Source: Mesorhabditis belari (taxonomy: Eukaryota; Nematoda; Chromadorea; Rhabditida; Rhabditidae). Taken from it: a stretch of DNA of 64,000 nucleotides. The notes under the pieces were generated by a model. The model made no database searches. It was not told the DNA's origin and saw only the letters and a program-made list of their open reading frames with translations. The stretch's first letter is position 1. The number at the start of each line of letters is the position of its first letter. Where the stretch lies: assembly GCA_958450365.1 (NCBI GenBank), contig CAUEEP010000743.1:9169501-9233500 (forward strand), in the 5' to 3' direction. The position numbers were made by a program, and so were the translations under genes. This document shows positions 22,544 through 34,042 of this stretch, piece by piece.

Positions 22544-25500
22544 TTATGACCATGCTTCATCTTTTGACGATGAAATCGGAGTGACTTTCATCGGTGTCAC
22601 CATATAGCCATTAGTGTGCTGAAATTGAATCAAACACTCAATACTTGAATACCGAATAATCTTGAATAATCTTTCAATACTTGAATACTGAATACTCATT
22701 CTAACAGTGTGTGCTTTCAACTTACCCCATTTTCTATTTGATGTGCCTTTTCAGGAACACCATTCCCTTTGATTTCATCTTTCTTCTCAACCACCGATCG
22801 TGCTCTTTGACGACCACCAACAAGGATCACTTCGACCTGAAACTTTTTGTATTCTTTAGATACTATAGATATTAACAAATAAAATAACTGTATTAACTAA
22901 CTGTATTAACTAACCGTATTAACTAACCTTTCCCATAGCCACTTCGAAACAAGAACTCCAGAATATGGCTAGAACATAAGTGATCACAATAGATGGAATC
23001 ACGAAGCTCGAAAACTAAAAAAAAATTAATTATATTTAGCTGAAAGCTTTAGATAACGGCTGTTAAAACCGGAATTGGCTATGGCTTATAAACCAAGCTA
23101 AATTAAGGCTTTATCAGTGGACCAGAGTTTGGCTTTGCCTCGTTTGCCTGGAGTTGGCTATGGCTTGTAAACCAGGCTAAACTAAGGCTTTATTAGTGGA
23201 CCAGAGTCTGGCTTTTCCTCGTTTGCCTGGAAAATGATTTTGATCAACCCAATCCCTTTACAGAAAATCAGCTTCTAAATTTAGCTATTTCCTCACAATG
23301 TCCGCGTAGGCTCCCCAAATGATTTCGGATGGATGAATGGTGAGCAAGTAATAGACAACGATTAGATGGATGAGATAAGCGGAATAGGTTAGACGACCCA
23401 ATGGAGTCCATCCAGGCCACGACATGAAAGAGTTGACTATGCCTGTAAATATAGAAACTTTTAATTAAGATGACTGAATGGATTAATAGTATTAATAGAG
23501 TTTGAGTTTGAATACAAAAACCTCACCTCCATATCCATAATAGCATGAGACGACGATCCATGTAAGGCAGAGACCCCATAAAGGCTTCGAGAAAGCCGAA
23601 TAGATTGCACGCCAAAAGATTGGCATCACTTTGCTGGAATTTGATCTGCTTATCTTAATAATTTTAAGCCGTATGCCATTGACTCAAAATATCCGCCAAA
23701 ATAATATTATCTGAGGTAACTCACTCATGGGGTGACACATGAAGAATCATCACATCGAACAGCATGAAAGCCATCGAGAAAATGAGAAGACCCAAGTTGA
23801 GATACTAAAATAGAATAGAATATGTTTAGAATATGTTTAGAAGATCTTTAGAAGATCTTTAGATTATCTTTAGAAGATCTTTGGAAGATCTTTAGATTAT
23901 CTTTAGAAGATCTTTAGAAGATCTTTAGAAGATCTTTGGAAGATCTTTAGATTATCTTTAGAAGATCTTTGGAAGATCTTTAGATTATCTTTAGAAGATC
24001 TTTAGAAGATCTTTAGAAGATCTTTGGAAGATCTTTAGATTATCTTTAGAAGATCTTTAGAAGATCTTTGGAAGATCTTTAGATTATCTTTAGAAGATCT
24101 TTGGAAGATCTTTAGATTATCTTTAGAAGATCTTTGGAAGATCTTTAGATTATCTTTAGAAGATCTTTGGAAGATCTTTAGATTATCTTTAGAAGATCTT
24201 TGGAAGATCTTTAGATTATCTTTAGAAGATCTTTAGAAGATCTTTGGAAGATCTTTAGATTATCTTTAGAAGATCTTTGGAAGATCTTTAGATTATCTTT
24301 AGAAGATCTTTAGAAGATCTTTAGAAGATCTTTAGATTATCTTTAGATGATCTTTAGAATATCTTTAGATTATCTTTAGAATATCTTTAGATTATCTTTA
24401 GCTTTTCGTTACCTTATTGATTTTGAGCGTTTTCTTCATTTGAAGAAAATATCCGACGAGAATGCCCATCACGTAGATCTGACAACGAATCCATGCGGCC
24501 GTGTACATCAAGAACATGTAGTTGCTGAAGAATTTGGAGTTTGTACAGGGTGTTCAATATTTATGGGAACTTTTGAGCTTTTGAGCAGATCGTTTAGCAC
24601 TCTCAAAAGTGATTTATGAAGAAGAAAGAAAAACGTCAAGAAAGCACTGCATAGGTGTTGGAAAAAACTCGACTTTCTAGAGGATTTTTACAGTTTTCTA
24701 AATTTGATCTTCCAAAAATCGATTCATCAAAAGTCGATCACCAAATTTCACCAAAAGTCAGACCCCCAGTTCTTGTCAGACCCCAGTCAGACCCCGTTCT
24801 TGTTTAACGATAACAAAATCCTCACTATTTAACAGTTTTAGAATCTACAGGTCATTAAAAATGTTAGAATCACCTTTTAGTTTTGGCTTTTCCAAGAAAG
24901 CTTAACGAGAGTTTGTGATAAATTCAGTTTGTGATAGTTTATCCAACCTTTTGCCACAGTAGACGCTTTTCACAGGTGTTCCTAGGCAAGCAACAGTGCA
25001 AAAGGTAATAGTTTTGAAAGAAAAAAGTAACTTAAAGTTTTTAACGTTGGGCGTATTGATAAGTGGGTTTCTTTTTTCTAGAATTAAACTTGTACAAAAT
25101 GAACCCAGTAATCTACTGGTTCCCATAAATATTGAACACTCTGTAAAAGTGTAAAAGTCGTGATTGCCTAGTTATTGAAACTCACTCATAGTCGGATTCC
25201 TTCATTTTTGGATCGGGTGCATCAAAAATGTCAACAGTTGCTGGATAACGGTATCGATAGATTGTGGCAATGTTGCCGCCGGTTGACAAGAAGAGAATCG
25301 CTCCCGCGACACCGAGGCCAAGGTACTGAAAAATGAATTTTTTTGATATCCTGTTTTTGCACCAAAAAAAACCATTCCACTGATTGTTTTTTATGATGAC
25401 ATGTAATCAGATTTTGAATAGTTAAACTATCATATTTTCTCTAATAGTAGTGCACCCTGAGCGTCGCCTAAATTGCTGGAAATCTCGAGAACCGCTTATC

Positions 25501-28500
25501 AGAACCTATCGATGTGGGGTCGGAAAATGTAGCTGACGATGAGATCTAGTGGGGGATTTGAGTGTTGAGGTTCTGTGAAAACTTTGAAACCGTAAAATAG
25601 TCACCAACTCGGCTCACCGGGAAATATTAGGGAAATAGATCAGTCTGATCTACTAACCTAGAATAATATACCGTCTTCTCTCTAATAGTAGTGTACCCTA
25701 AGCTTCCCCTAAATTACTCGAAATCTCGAGAACCACTTATCAGAACCTATCGATGTGGGGTCGGAAAATGTAGCTGACGATGAGATCTAGTGAGGGATTT
25801 GAGTGTTGAGCTTCTGCAAAACCTTGGAAACCGCAAAATAGTCACCAACTCAGCTCGCCGGGGTGCACTACTATTAGAGAAAATACGGTATATAGTTTAC
25901 AGTATCAACTCTCGCGTACTTAAAACTAGAGTGTGTTCCTCGCGAGTAATACGTTTTTTAAAACGCATCATCTCTTCTTGGGAAAAAATTACCGTACTTT
26001 TAGCAAAAATTATTGCAACAAAAAAATGACGCAAAAATGACGAGCCCCACATTATATACGACACTTTTTAAAGATACTCAGCCGTTTAACTGATTTGGTG
26101 GGTAATTCCCTTCCAATGTAAAGATATTGAATTTACTCGTCGTGTAAAGAGGATTTACTCGTAGCTACTCGACGAAAAAACGTCGATTAATCGAGTAAAA
26201 GGTACTCATGCAAATTTTACTCGAATAATTAACTTACTCGCGAGGAACACACTCTACATAAAACTCCGAAAGGGGAAACACATCCTTTCTGATGTCCTAC
26301 TGTACAATACGACAGTATTCGCAAACAATTTCGAGTTAAAGCTTTCTGCAAAAATTTCTCACGAATCCCCCAGAATTCTCTGCTTTTGGTGTTTCATTGC
26401 TCTCTTTTCTCCTTTTCTTTCAAGCATTTTTTCCGTGACACCAAAAATGGCGCAAAGATCATTTGAAGAACAAAATTCAAAAAAATAATCATCTCTTCTT
26501 ATCAAATGTCAGCATTTTCACGATTTGACACCAAAAATCCTTTCGATACTTCCCCTTTAACACAATTTTAAGCTGTCCAACTTGTTTAGCTAAGTTTTGT
26601 TTTAATCAGTGATTCAAAACGATTGCCTGAACTTTCCCTACAAACACTCACTCCTTACCACATTCATCGCCAGAGCAACGAGAAGAATTGGTGAGAAGAC
26701 GTACATTTGCATATCAGCCGCCAAATACCACGAAACACCGTAACACTGGAAATCTCAGCTTTAACATTTACAACCATTTCCAAAAACCTGATGGTGAGAG
26801 TGAACTAGATTCTGAATATAGAGCATTGCAGGCCACCAGAATTCTCGGCATGAATCCTCTTCGCTTCCACTAAAGAATAAAGTATTAATATTTCGTTTAA
26901 ATACGTTTCACTAGATAATGTAGAATTCGGCTCTCTACGGGGCTTCTAGAGGCCAGAAGGAGGCCAGAAGGAGGCCTTTTCTCATACGCCAACCTTCCGT
27001 TTCCTCTAAAAGCCCCCACAGTTTCTTTTTTAACCGAGTTATTAAATCCTGTAACATTTTACCCCCACATGTTCGTGATATTCCCACCTTAGCTAGATTT
27101 AAAGCCGCAATTTCGGCAATTGATTTGACTGCTCTGTGATTCTTTCTTGAGATATCTTTTTATCTTTTGGGTGTGTTTTGAGTGGTGTCCCCGGTAATTA
27201 TTGTGATTTTTTTTTGTCGCTATTTAACTGAATAAAGCATATATATATATATATATATATAATGGAGAATTTTCTTACCCGAAAAAGAGTCGATTTGGTG
27301 CATCGGGCAAGTTTGGTAAGAAAACGTAACCCCAAAAGAAAAAGGCGAAATAGTAGGGAGGTGAGAGGCTAAAATTTCCTTTAAAATCTTCAAATGACAT
27401 ATTATTATCGATTTTTATATTGTGGAAAAGGTACCGTAAAATTCTGTGCACATAAAACATCATCCATCCCTTGCTGGACATCACCGAATTGCGATCTTTC
27501 TTGAACTCTTTAAACCTGGAAATTTTTGATTTTCTTTTAGAATAAGTACTCTAGATTTTTGTAATGTCGATTTTGATAATCTTAATATAATTATTGAAAT
27601 ATTTTAATCATTTTCTCTCCACTATGACAGCAGAACGCCGCCAATGAACTCACCAAATATATGACAGCAGAACGCCGCCAATGAAGAAGAATGTGTCGAC
27701 GGAAAAGAAAGAATTCGACAAAACGTAGAATGGAGCCGCTTTTGCATCGTCGACAATATCCAAAACGTTTGCTGAAAAGTTCATTCATTTATAAATAATT
27801 CATTTAACAAACGAAACTTACAAGCAAAACTGATGAGATTCTCGTTTGTGTGCCCCATGATAATCCAAACCATCGACAAGAAACGCATACAATGAAGGGG
27901 ACCGATTTGACCAGACTGAAAAAAGAAATATTGAAACTTTAATCAACTAATTAACAACTACCGTATTTTCTCTAATAGTAGTGTACCCAAAGCTTTGCCT
28001 AAATTCCTCGAAATCTCGAAAAGCGCTTATCAGAACCTATCGATGTGGGGTCGGAAAATGTAGCTGACGATGAGATCTAGTGGGGGATTTAAGTGTTGAG
28101 CTTCTGGGGAAAACTTGGAAACTGTAAAATAGTCACCAACTTGGCTCACCGGGAAATATTAGGGAAATAGATCAGTCTGATCTACTAGCCTAACCTAGAA
28201 TAATATACCGTCTTCTCTCTAATAGTAGTGTACCCTAAGCTTCCCTAAATTACTCGAAATCTCGAGAACCACTTATCAGAACCTATCGATGTGGGGTCGG
28301 AAAATGTAGCTGACGATGAGATCTAGTGGGGATTTGAGTGTTGAGCTTCTGCAAAAGCTTTGAAACCGTAAAATAGTCACCAACTCGGCTCGCCGGGGAT
28401 GCACTACTCTTAGAGAAAATACGATAACAACTAATTACTAAAAAAAAGTTGCCAAATTAACCAATTTTCAGTATTTTCAGTACCTTACTCGCTCCTTTCA

Positions 28501-29955
28501 CATTCATGATCCCTTTCACATTGGTTGACAGAGAAAATGCCATGAAAAGACGATACCATAACACTAAAAGATCGAATATAAATAATAGAAATTTCTATAA
28601 ACAAAACAAAAGCAAAATAATAAACAAATTGAGTTTATGACCAACATTTCTCAATCGTTGTCTCTTTAATGTAATCCGGAAAGGAAATAGTCGACAATTC
28701 CCGAAGCGATACTCATCACGATGATGATTATCATTAAAATTCTAAAATCTTTCGAATGAAATCTCATTTTCCTAAATCACAAACCCGATAAACCACGAGA
28801 ACCAATTCGTTTTGTTGACTCGAGCAAAGTCGTTGTTGACTATAAGGCAGATATTTGCTGAAAAGTCACTTTCGATTTTGCATTTAAATTGAAATAATTG
28901 AAATAATTGAAATAATTGAAACTTAAACGAACTCTCATTTTCGTGAAGTTTTCTCAATTCAGGCACTTTGCATGATTTTGGAAGACATTGATCGAAAGCA
29001 GCAACAATTGTCCCTGTCGCACAGATATCACCATCTTCTTTACCAAAATAGAATCTAAAATCATCAAGATTCGAATTGGATTTTCATTTTAGCTTTTATA
29101 TTAAAATGTTTTTAGAATAAACTTTGTTTCATTCACCTAAAAATATCACCCTCCCAGGTATGCGATCGAGACGGATCTCGGTACTCGATCTGACGGCACT
29201 CATCGAATCGTCCTGAAATCCTTTTTCTGTAAAACTTTTACCCAATAAAATATAGAGATTATCTAGATTACCTAGATTTCATATTATTTATTTTATTTTA
29301 TTTTATTTTTATAATTAAACCAATTTTATTGATTTGTAAAGCATAAGCACCTTGATAGACTTTTCGCCCACGCAAAAACCCTCCACTGTAAACACCATTT
29401 GAGTCGATCACTGAAAAGAGTTGAAAACTTTTACAGTACAGTAAACGCTAAGCAATTTCAATTTCACCCCACCACTTAGTGTGACTTGTTTATCGAAATC
29501 GTTCATCGTCACATTCTTTTCAACGAACGCCTCCAGAATTCTCGCATACGATTCCTCGAGATCGGCCATATCTTCCATGCAGGCCGCGTTTGCCCAATTC
29601 GTGGCACCAATTCGCTGAAATTTTTATGTTAATAAAATGTAAGTAAATCTTTTGTTAAACTTTTGGATTTAAATCCGATTTCAAATGGATTTCAAACCTT
29701 GATCACTCGGAAAAGCCAATCTTTCATCTCGAAGCTGCGAATGCTTTGCGGTATCTGCTGAAACGAGAAGTTTAGACAGTATAAGAAGTTCAGATTTGAA
29801 ATATGAAATTGTTTTTTCCAACTTACATCATTTATCTCAAGCCCATTTCTTGCCCAGAAGTTTTTCGGGGGCTTTGGGAAAGCATCGAAAAGTTGTTGAC
29901 CGGTCACACAAATGGTGAGAATCCCGGTGAAGAAAGCTATTCGGTTTATTGCCAT
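22544..29955 (-). CDS. NRF-6-like acyltransferase-3 membrane protein
   Basis: This belongs to the nematode NRF-6/OAC family: multi-pass membrane O-acyltransferase-3 domain proteins with an extracellular 'nose resistant to fluoxetine' N-terminal domain. ATG 29955 begins MAINRIAFFTGILTICVTGQ, a signal peptide. The N-terminal domain exons (28.9-29.95 kb) include RIGATNWANAACMEDMADLE, VIDSNGVYSGGFLRGR, ATGTIVAAFDQCLPKSC and paired cysteines. The membrane part follows from 28.75 kb, with GQIGPLHCMRFLSMVWIIMG-HTNE (27.87 kb), the acyltransferase-3 signature carrying the catalytic-type His. Then come SNSFFSVDTFFFIGGVLLSY, YVHRILR, CYGVSWYLAADMQMYVFSPI (26.7 kb), YLGLGVAGAILFLS, and PLGRLTYSAYLIHLIVVYYL (23.4 kb). 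The C-terminus ends SSSKDEAWS at 22544. Known members act in lipid uptake/transport and drug response. Introns hold a large minisatellite and four MITEs, and no coding break was found. Confidence 0.88.
23060..23232. repeat. Direct duplication of an ~80-base intronic unit
   Basis: Two copies begin with TTGGCTATGGCTTATAAACC / TTGGCTATGGCTTGTAAACC and run to CCTCGTTTGCCTGGA. They lie in an intron of the NRF-6-like gene. Confidence 0.85.
23817..24402. repeat. Minisatellite of AGATCTTTAGA / TTATCTTTAGA units
   Basis: About 50 eleven-base units (AGATCTTTAGA, AGATCTTTGGA, TTATCTTTAGA) are arranged in higher-order blocks of two to four and fill an intron of the NRF-6-like gene. Units contain BglII-like palindromes AGATCT. 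Confidence 0.95.
24546..25143. mobile_element. Non-autonomous mariner-type element, 598 bp
   Basis: The left terminus CAGGGTGTTCAATATTTATG and the right terminus CATAAATATTGAACACTCTG are complements apart from one base, flanked by TA on both sides (24544-45, 25144-45). The inside has no intact transposase. It sits in an intron of the NRF-6-like gene about 20 bases from an exon. Confidence 0.88.
25431..25888. mobile_element. Dimeric MITE of the CCGTATTTTCT family (copy 2)
   Basis: The same dimer structure and internal sequence as the copy at 20.6 kb. The right end AGAGAAAATACGG is followed by TA; the left end is decayed (CATATTTTCTCTAATAGTAG). It lies in an intron of the NRF-6-like gene. Confidence 0.88.
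25929..26254. mobile_element. MITE with GAGTGTGTTCCTCGCGAG termini
   Basis: Left GAGTGTGTTCCTCGCGAGTA and right TACTCGCGAGGAACACACTC are exact complements, flanked by TA (25927-28, 26255-56). The interior (326 bp in all) contains further CTCG/CGAG repeats such as TACTCGTAGCTACTCG. It lies in the same intron as the previous element. No coding capacity. Confidence 0.88.
27961..28424. mobile_element. Dimeric MITE of the CCGTATTTTCT family (copy 3)
   Basis: Left CCGTATTTTCTCTAATAGTA and right TTAGAGAAAATACGA, flanked by TA (27959-60, 28425-26). It has the same head-to-tail dimer as copies 1 and 2 and lies in an intron of the NRF-6-like gene. Confidence 0.88.
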
Positions 29956-32560
29956 TGACTAAAAATTCAGAGCATTTAAAGGCTTGGTTATAATATTGCA
30001 AGTGTTAAAAGAAGAACAATAAATGTTAGAATGGAGAGATGAGAGGCGATCTGGCACAGTGAGAAATTCTTGTAAAGCTGAAAAGTCAGAGCTGAAAGTC
30101 AAAGCCAACTAAGCTGAAAAGAATTAGGTTTAAATTTTAAATTCAGGAATAATATGGGACTGGATATCTATCAAAGAAACTTGCTGTTAAAGATATTCAA
30201 CCTAGACACTGAAACTACCGTAAATACTGTAATAGTACCCCACCCCCATAATGACGGTGCGGAGTTTTGCGTAGTCTAGCTTTGAACGAGTTTTTCTCGA
30301 CACTGGTTTATGCTACAACGCGCGCTTAGGTATCAAAAATATAGCTGAAATTCAGGGCTATTTTCTGATACCAAAAAACGCATTTTTGAAAGTACGGGTG
30401 CTTTGCAAAAAATGAAATACTAAAAAAAACTTTTGCGACTAGGCGACTGTACGAGGGGGGTGGGGTACTATTACAGTATTTACGGTAGTTAATTTCAATC
30501 TAAAGATCATGCTTTCTGGGGTACTGTAGTGAGAAAGGTAGCTCAGAAAGCAGCATTGCTTTGAAAAATCGAAAGATTGCCAAGTGCTAGTGATTCCCAA
30601 ATCATTGAACCAAGAAGATTAGCGATTAGCACCGAATGAACCCTTTATTATATAGACATTTAATCTTATTTCCCTTACTTATTTCCCTTATCTTTCCTTT
30701 TCTCCCGTCATCTTTCACACCTAATTCCATCGACTTTCTTGTCCTTTTTTACCTTTCTCTTTTTGGTAATCACTTTAATTTCCCTAAAAGTTGACTCATC
30801 TCATCCGTGACGTTTGCTTTCTCGATATCTTTATGTGTTTCGGGTGATTATTCACAGAGGCGAACTTCAGAATCAATTCGATTGTAAATGAATATATATG
30901 GAAATTAAAGAAAATGGGAAAGCGGGGGTGGTCAGCTGATTGTGGATGGCAGGGAATCATTGCTGAAAAAACAGTGCCTGTTTTGATGATAGAGCACAAG
31001 ACACAACTAGGTGTTAACCAGTACTTTATGCCCCTGGAAAACGCACCCTCTCTAGCATACCTCTTTATCGTTTTTAATCTCTTCCAAAATCAGCTCTGAC
31101 CATTGGTTTTTAAGTTTTTGTTTTGTAAGCATTGGATAAGAATTTGTTTAAGAAAAACTGTTTGAAAAAAATGTCGTGCTTTTAACTGGGCTTCTCACAA
31201 TCGTTTTTTAAACCACTCTTTTGGATAAAGAATTCGAAAGCATTCGAAAGCAAGTAAGAAAGAAAATGCGTGTTTTTTGTTATTGTAAAATCTTTATTTT
31301 TACACATTTATGACTTTGAGAAATATAAATGATACTCAATAGTCATGAAATGAAATGCAGTCATGAAATGCAATCATATACTTTTTGAGCTACTCAAAAA
31401 TCTTGCCTTCTCACATTGGATGTGTGTAACATTTTGTATATACCAAAGAAAGTGCACAAGTCTACTTTCGAAAATCGATTAATTGATGAGATTTACAGCA
31501 CAATTTTTCGTAAACTCTTTGAAAAGGCATGTCTTTTTATGCTCATATTTTTTTACAATCTACACACAATTGAAATTCGTATTCCCAATTCAGAGATACT
31601 CTAGTTTTCCGTCTTGATTGAGATTTAACGAGTACCGATTTCGTTTTTGGTTTTTATTCGAACTTCCCCTTAACCCTAACCAATTCAAAATTTACATAGA
31701 CAAAAAAACTTTGCCAACCCACTTTCAAGATCAAAAGAGATACGAACATTGTTCTTTTTGGTACATCTCTATTTCCGGTGATCACCCCCTTTCCCTTCAT
31801 TTCTTTCACGAACCATTGAATAACAAACGAGCTGATAAGAACGGGCAAAAGACTCGTAAATCAGAAAATCTGTAATCTTTTTTCTGAAATCATTTTCTCG
31901 ATCAATTTGATTAGAGATTGAATTTCAAATAAAGAATTTTTTTTTTGAACAACAGTCTGGAAGAGATCAGAGCCAGTCAAAAAGTGACACAAAATAGCCA
32001 CCGGAAACAATAAACAAATGAAAAGACAGAGAGTTTATTCATTTGACATTTCTTAGCCAAATGAAAAGCAAATGATAAGACATTGTGAAGCATTGTGACC
32101 ATTTGAAGGATGTTTCCATGATTCAGAAGTCAGGAGTTGAGTTTTGGTTTCTCGTAGACCCAGGCACTTTTATGGATCAGGTTTTCAGCAAAGACTGGCT
32201 TCTGGCTTGGCTTTACTTGTCCTGGCTCGAGAAAATTGCTTACTTGTGCAAGTGCAATATTTTTCGAGAATTTCTTAAATCATTGATCTTCACATATTTT
32301 AGATTTCAGATCATTGCCCACTTTTTTGCAGGCAATTAAACAATAAGACGACTTTCTCTAAACTCTGATGATTCAGCGTCTTAAAAGCTCATTGCAAAGC
32401 TTATCTTGCATATAAACCTGATGACAAATCGACTTTGACGCTGTTTTCGCGTAAAGAAAAATTGGTTTTTGTTCGTTGATCAAACTAAACTAATGGAAAG
32501 TTCTTTTTGAGAAAACTGATGTAGAAATGCGTTTACCGAAAAACTATCTGTACTCAGCTA
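29956..32560. other. Upstream region of the NRF-6-like gene, no gene seen
   Basis: Apart from the MITE at 30218-30485, this holds AT-rich sequence with short open frames lacking splice context or recognisable motifs. The part just left of 30.2 kb is likely the promoter and 5' UTR of the divergently placed minus-strand gene. Confidence 0.5.
30218..30485. mobile_element. MITE with CCGTAAATACTGTAATAGTA termini (copy 1)
   Basis: A 268-bp element whose left end reads CCGTAAATACTGTAATAGTA-CCCCACCCCC and whose right end is the complement, flanked by TA (30216-17, 30486-87). The interior is itself partly palindromic (GGTATCA...TGATACC). Other copies are at 32561 and 61562. Confidence 0.9.
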
Positions 32561-32739
32561 CCGTAAATACTGTAATAGTACCCCACCCCCTCGTACAGTC
32601 GCGTAGTCGCAAAAGTTTTTTAGTATTTCATTTTTTCAAAGCACCCGCACTTTCAAAAAATGCGTCTTTGGTATCAAAAAATAGCCCTGAATTTCAGCTA
32701 TTTTTTGATATCTAAGCGCGCATTGGTTGGTTTTTTTTT

Positions 32740-32837
<98 letters not shown>

Positions 32838-32962
32838 GTGTTTAAAAAAAAATTATTTTTTTTTATTTTATTTTTATTCTTTAAAAAAGGAAAGGAGGGG
32901 GGGGGGGGGGTTTTGGTTTTATAAAAAAAAGAAAAGGGAAAAGGGAAAAAGGGAAAAAAAAG

Positions 32963-33032
<70 letters not shown>

Positions 33033-33125
33033 AGGAAGGGGGAAAAAATTAAATTTTTTTTTTTTTTGGGGGGGGGGAAAAAAAAAGGAAAAAAAAAAAA
33101 GAAAAAGGAGAAGGGGGGGGGGGGG

Positions 33126-33161
<36 letters not shown>

Positions 33162-33164
33162 AAA

Positions 33165-33198
<34 letters not shown>

Positions 33199-33322
33199 AA
33201 AGAAAGAAAGGAAAAAAAAAAAAATAGTATAAACCAGTGTCAAGAAAAACGCGTCCAAAGCTAGACTACGCAACGCTCCGCACCGTCATTATGGGGGTGG
33301 GGTACTATTACAGTATTTACGG
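32561..33322. mobile_element. MITE with CCGTAAATACTGTAATAGTA termini (copy 2), centre replaced by homopolymer block
   Basis: Both outer parts match the 30.2 kb copy (left to GCGCGCATTGG, right from TATAAACCAGTGTC), with TA flanks. Where the intact copies have only about 10 bases, this one has roughly 490 bases of A/T/G homopolymers. Confidence 0.88.
32735..33224. repeat. Homopolymer block (poly-T, poly-A, poly-G)
   Basis: A T run of about 85 bases (32742-32826) is followed by A-rich and G-rich runs (for example G at 32899-32910, A at about 32965-33030, G at 33113-33125, A to 33224). C is almost absent. It sits exactly at the loop of the surrounding palindromic MITE, which raises the possibility of a sequencing or assembly artefact. 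Confidence 0.9.
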
Positions 33323-33452
33323 TAGTAATTCTAAAAAATATTGTAATTTCTAATTCTAATTCTAAAACAGAAGAAACTTGTTGGAAATACATTAAATTTT
33401 TGCTTTTTTGTGCTAGAAAAGGCTTGTTTTTATCAGAAAAAGTACAAGTTTA

Positions 33453-33974
33453 TTAGGTTGATGCATAAGTCTTTTCGTTTTTTTCGTACTTCTGTTAAAA
33501 AGTAACAAATTCACCAATTAATCTATAGTTTGCTCTATAAAAAAAGTGTTTTTTTGTTCAATTTGCATCTTTTTAAATGAATTTCGGTTCACTTTCAAGC
33601 AAATTCGAGAGTGAAAAACGCCTTTTTCGTAAAAATCTATAAAAAACTCTACGGAAAAATTGGCTGAATGAATTTCTCTGAAATTTTGGCGAAATATCAA
33701 ACGTTTTTTTTCTCTATCTTTTATCTATTGACACGAAGATAGGTTTTCTTTAGCTAAGGTGTCTAAACCGCATCATCGAGTTAGCCCTTTTTGACTACCC
33801 GACTTCATACTCTCAAGAAAATCCGAGCATAAAATATTTTTAAACCCGTTTTAATGTTATTTTGCAGAAAAATAATTGGTTTTTCTAATGAAATCAACAA
33901 AGCCAATTTAATTGGTGCATTTGTTGGCTTGAAACGGCAGACGAAAAAACAGAAAAGACTTATGCATCAGCCTG
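33453..33974. mobile_element. Mariner-type MITE (copy 1 of a ~515-bp family)
   Basis: Left TTAGGTTGATGCATAAGTCT-TTTCG and right GAAAAGACTTATGCATCAGC-CT are complements apart from a few bases. The internal segment CACCAATTAATCTATAGTTT is shared with the copy at 35.95 kb. There is no intact transposase. Confidence 0.82.
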
Positions 33975-34042
33975 TTTATGTCATAAAAAAAAAAAGTGTA
34001 CAAGTGTACAGTCTGTTATTGAATTTAGCTTCTAAAATTCTA

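Noticed and set aside
24902..25126. 74-codon minus-strand frame inside the 598-bp mariner-type element, as a transposase remnant
   Set aside because: No catalytic or HTH motif could be recognised, so it is left as part of the non-autonomous element.
32660..32845. Open frame with a long poly-Phe run
   Set aside because: It is the translation of the poly-T run in the homopolymer block.
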